DNA of 6,099 nucleotides from an uncultured Lachnospiraceae bacterium (lineage in GTDB: Bacteria > Bacillota > Clostridia > Lachnospirales > Lachnospiraceae): contig CADCPL010000260.1 in NCBI GenBank assembly GCA_902803305.1, forward strand, positions 1 to 6,099, in the 5' to 3' direction. Numbering within the stretch: position 1 is the stretch's first letter; the number at the start of each line of letters is the position of its first letter. Both the position numbers and the translations under genes were made by a program. A model generated the notes under the pieces. That model was given only the letters and a program-made list of their open reading frames with translations, had not been told where the DNA came from and did no database searches. Positions 5,567 through 6,099 of this stretch are shown piece by piece.

Positions 5567-6099
5567 TTGAGCGATAATATGGATACGGGCATTGATAATG
5601 TGTCAATCGGTGACACCAGCCCTGCGTCGGAAACGGATAATTCCGACATCGAAGACATTTCAGAAGAGATCAGAAAGAAACCCAACAGGAAAAAAAATAA
5701 TCAGGAAACATCCATTGATCAGTTTCGCAGAAAGAAGCACGGATGGATCAAATGGACGGTGATAGGACTGCTCGTTGCAGGTATCATCGCATTTATAGTA
5801 TACAAAATCATTGATACAAAGAATAAGGTGCAGTCTGTGCTTAGCGAGAGTACGACGACTACAGCCGAGATCACCCGGATGGACATTTCAAAGGCGATCA
5901 GTACGACAGGGACGATACAGAGTAAGGATGTACGTACTATCACAAGCCCGCTTTCCGGTGTCAAGATCGATAAGGTTCACTTTAAGGTCGGCGAGATGGT
6001 TCAGGAGGGTGATGTTGTTGTCGAATTTTCTTTCGAGGATATAAATAAGAAAATAGGACAGATAGAAGAGGATATAACTGAAGCCAAGACCGTGAAGGG
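5567..6099 (+). CDS. Membrane-fusion (HlyD/MacA/YknX-like) adaptor protein, N-terminal part (partial)
   Basis: The frame opens at TTG 5567 and is still open at the window end, giving 177 residues. Residues 1-35 are acidic and Ser/Asp-rich. Residues 36-63 are basic, with RKK, NRKKN and RRKK clusters. One membrane helix spans about 64-82. The external part then shows the adaptor pattern: a start of the beta domain (TAEITRMDISKAISTTGTI, 99-117), then a half lipoyl/biotinyl-like motif with SPLSGVKIDKVHFKVGEMV (127-145) and QEGDVVVEF. The sequence after it (157-174) looks like the first helix of the coiled-coil hairpin. In Gram-positive bacteria such proteins work with a MacB-like ABC ATPase and permease in exporting peptides or other compounds; those genes would be expected just downstream. 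The cytoplasmic N-terminus of about 60 residues is longer than usual for this family. ATG 5579 is the alternative start. Confidence 0.82.
   Translation, partial: MSDNMDTGIDNVSIGDTSPASETDNSDIEDISEEIRKKPNRKKNNQETSIDQFRRKKHGWIKWTVIGLLVAGIIAFIVYKIIDTKNKVQSVLSESTTTTAEITRMDISKAISTTGTIQSKDVRTITSPLSGVKIDKVHFKVGEMVQEGDVVVEFSFEDINKKIGQIEEDITEAKTVK

Noticed and set aside
5811..6044. Overlapping + strand open frame of 77 codons, and minus-strand frames at 5446-5685 and 5719-5964
   Set aside because: All overlap the adaptor frame, which shows a membrane helix and lipoyl-like motif with a good SD. The overlapping products are Arg- or Ser-rich with no features.

Overview
The window looks like a chromosomal stretch from a low-to-mid GC Gram-positive bacterium of the Clostridia. 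This rests on GGAGG-type ribosome binding sites, frequent ATA and AGA codons, a TTG start, a Gram-positive style membrane-anchored adaptor, and the style of the small membrane proteins. The genus cannot be named from the sequence alone.

Left part (1-4377): an ABC import operon on the + strand. It starts with the last 24 codons of a gene that is probably the substrate-binding protein (1-75). A strong intrinsic terminator/attenuator follows (78-132). Next come a two-domain ATPase of the ribose/galactose-importer type (169-1758), two paralogous BPD_transp_2 permeases (1786-2829 and 2826-3920), and a small protein with one N-terminal membrane segment (3910-4377). The last three genes are tightly packed, with 4-bp and 11-bp overlaps, so the small protein is probably part of the transporter. 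Two different permeases and an extra anchored protein separate this from a plain ribose-type importer. The substrate cannot be read from the sequence.

Middle (4378-5421): a 45-bp convergent gap with a G.U-containing hairpin and no T-tract, then a minus-strand two-TM membrane protein of 125-128 aa. A short divergent promoter region separates it from a + strand secreted, Tyr-rich protein of 171 aa. Neither product can be given a function. The minus-strand gene has a perfect extended -10 element that would place the transcript start on the A of its second ATG, suggesting a leaderless mRNA.

Right part (5422-6099): a 145-bp leader with a candidate -10, a 10-bp hairpin showing an SD-like GGAGGG loop and a possible 6-codon upstream ORF. 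It leads into the first 177 codons of a membrane-fusion (HlyD/MacA/YknX-like) adaptor that starts at TTG 5567 and runs off the window. An ABC exporter of the MacB type is expected just downstream.

No tRNA, rRNA, CRISPR array, insertion sequence or phage feature was seen. The most interesting element is the importer with its extra, translationally coupled membrane-anchored subunit.
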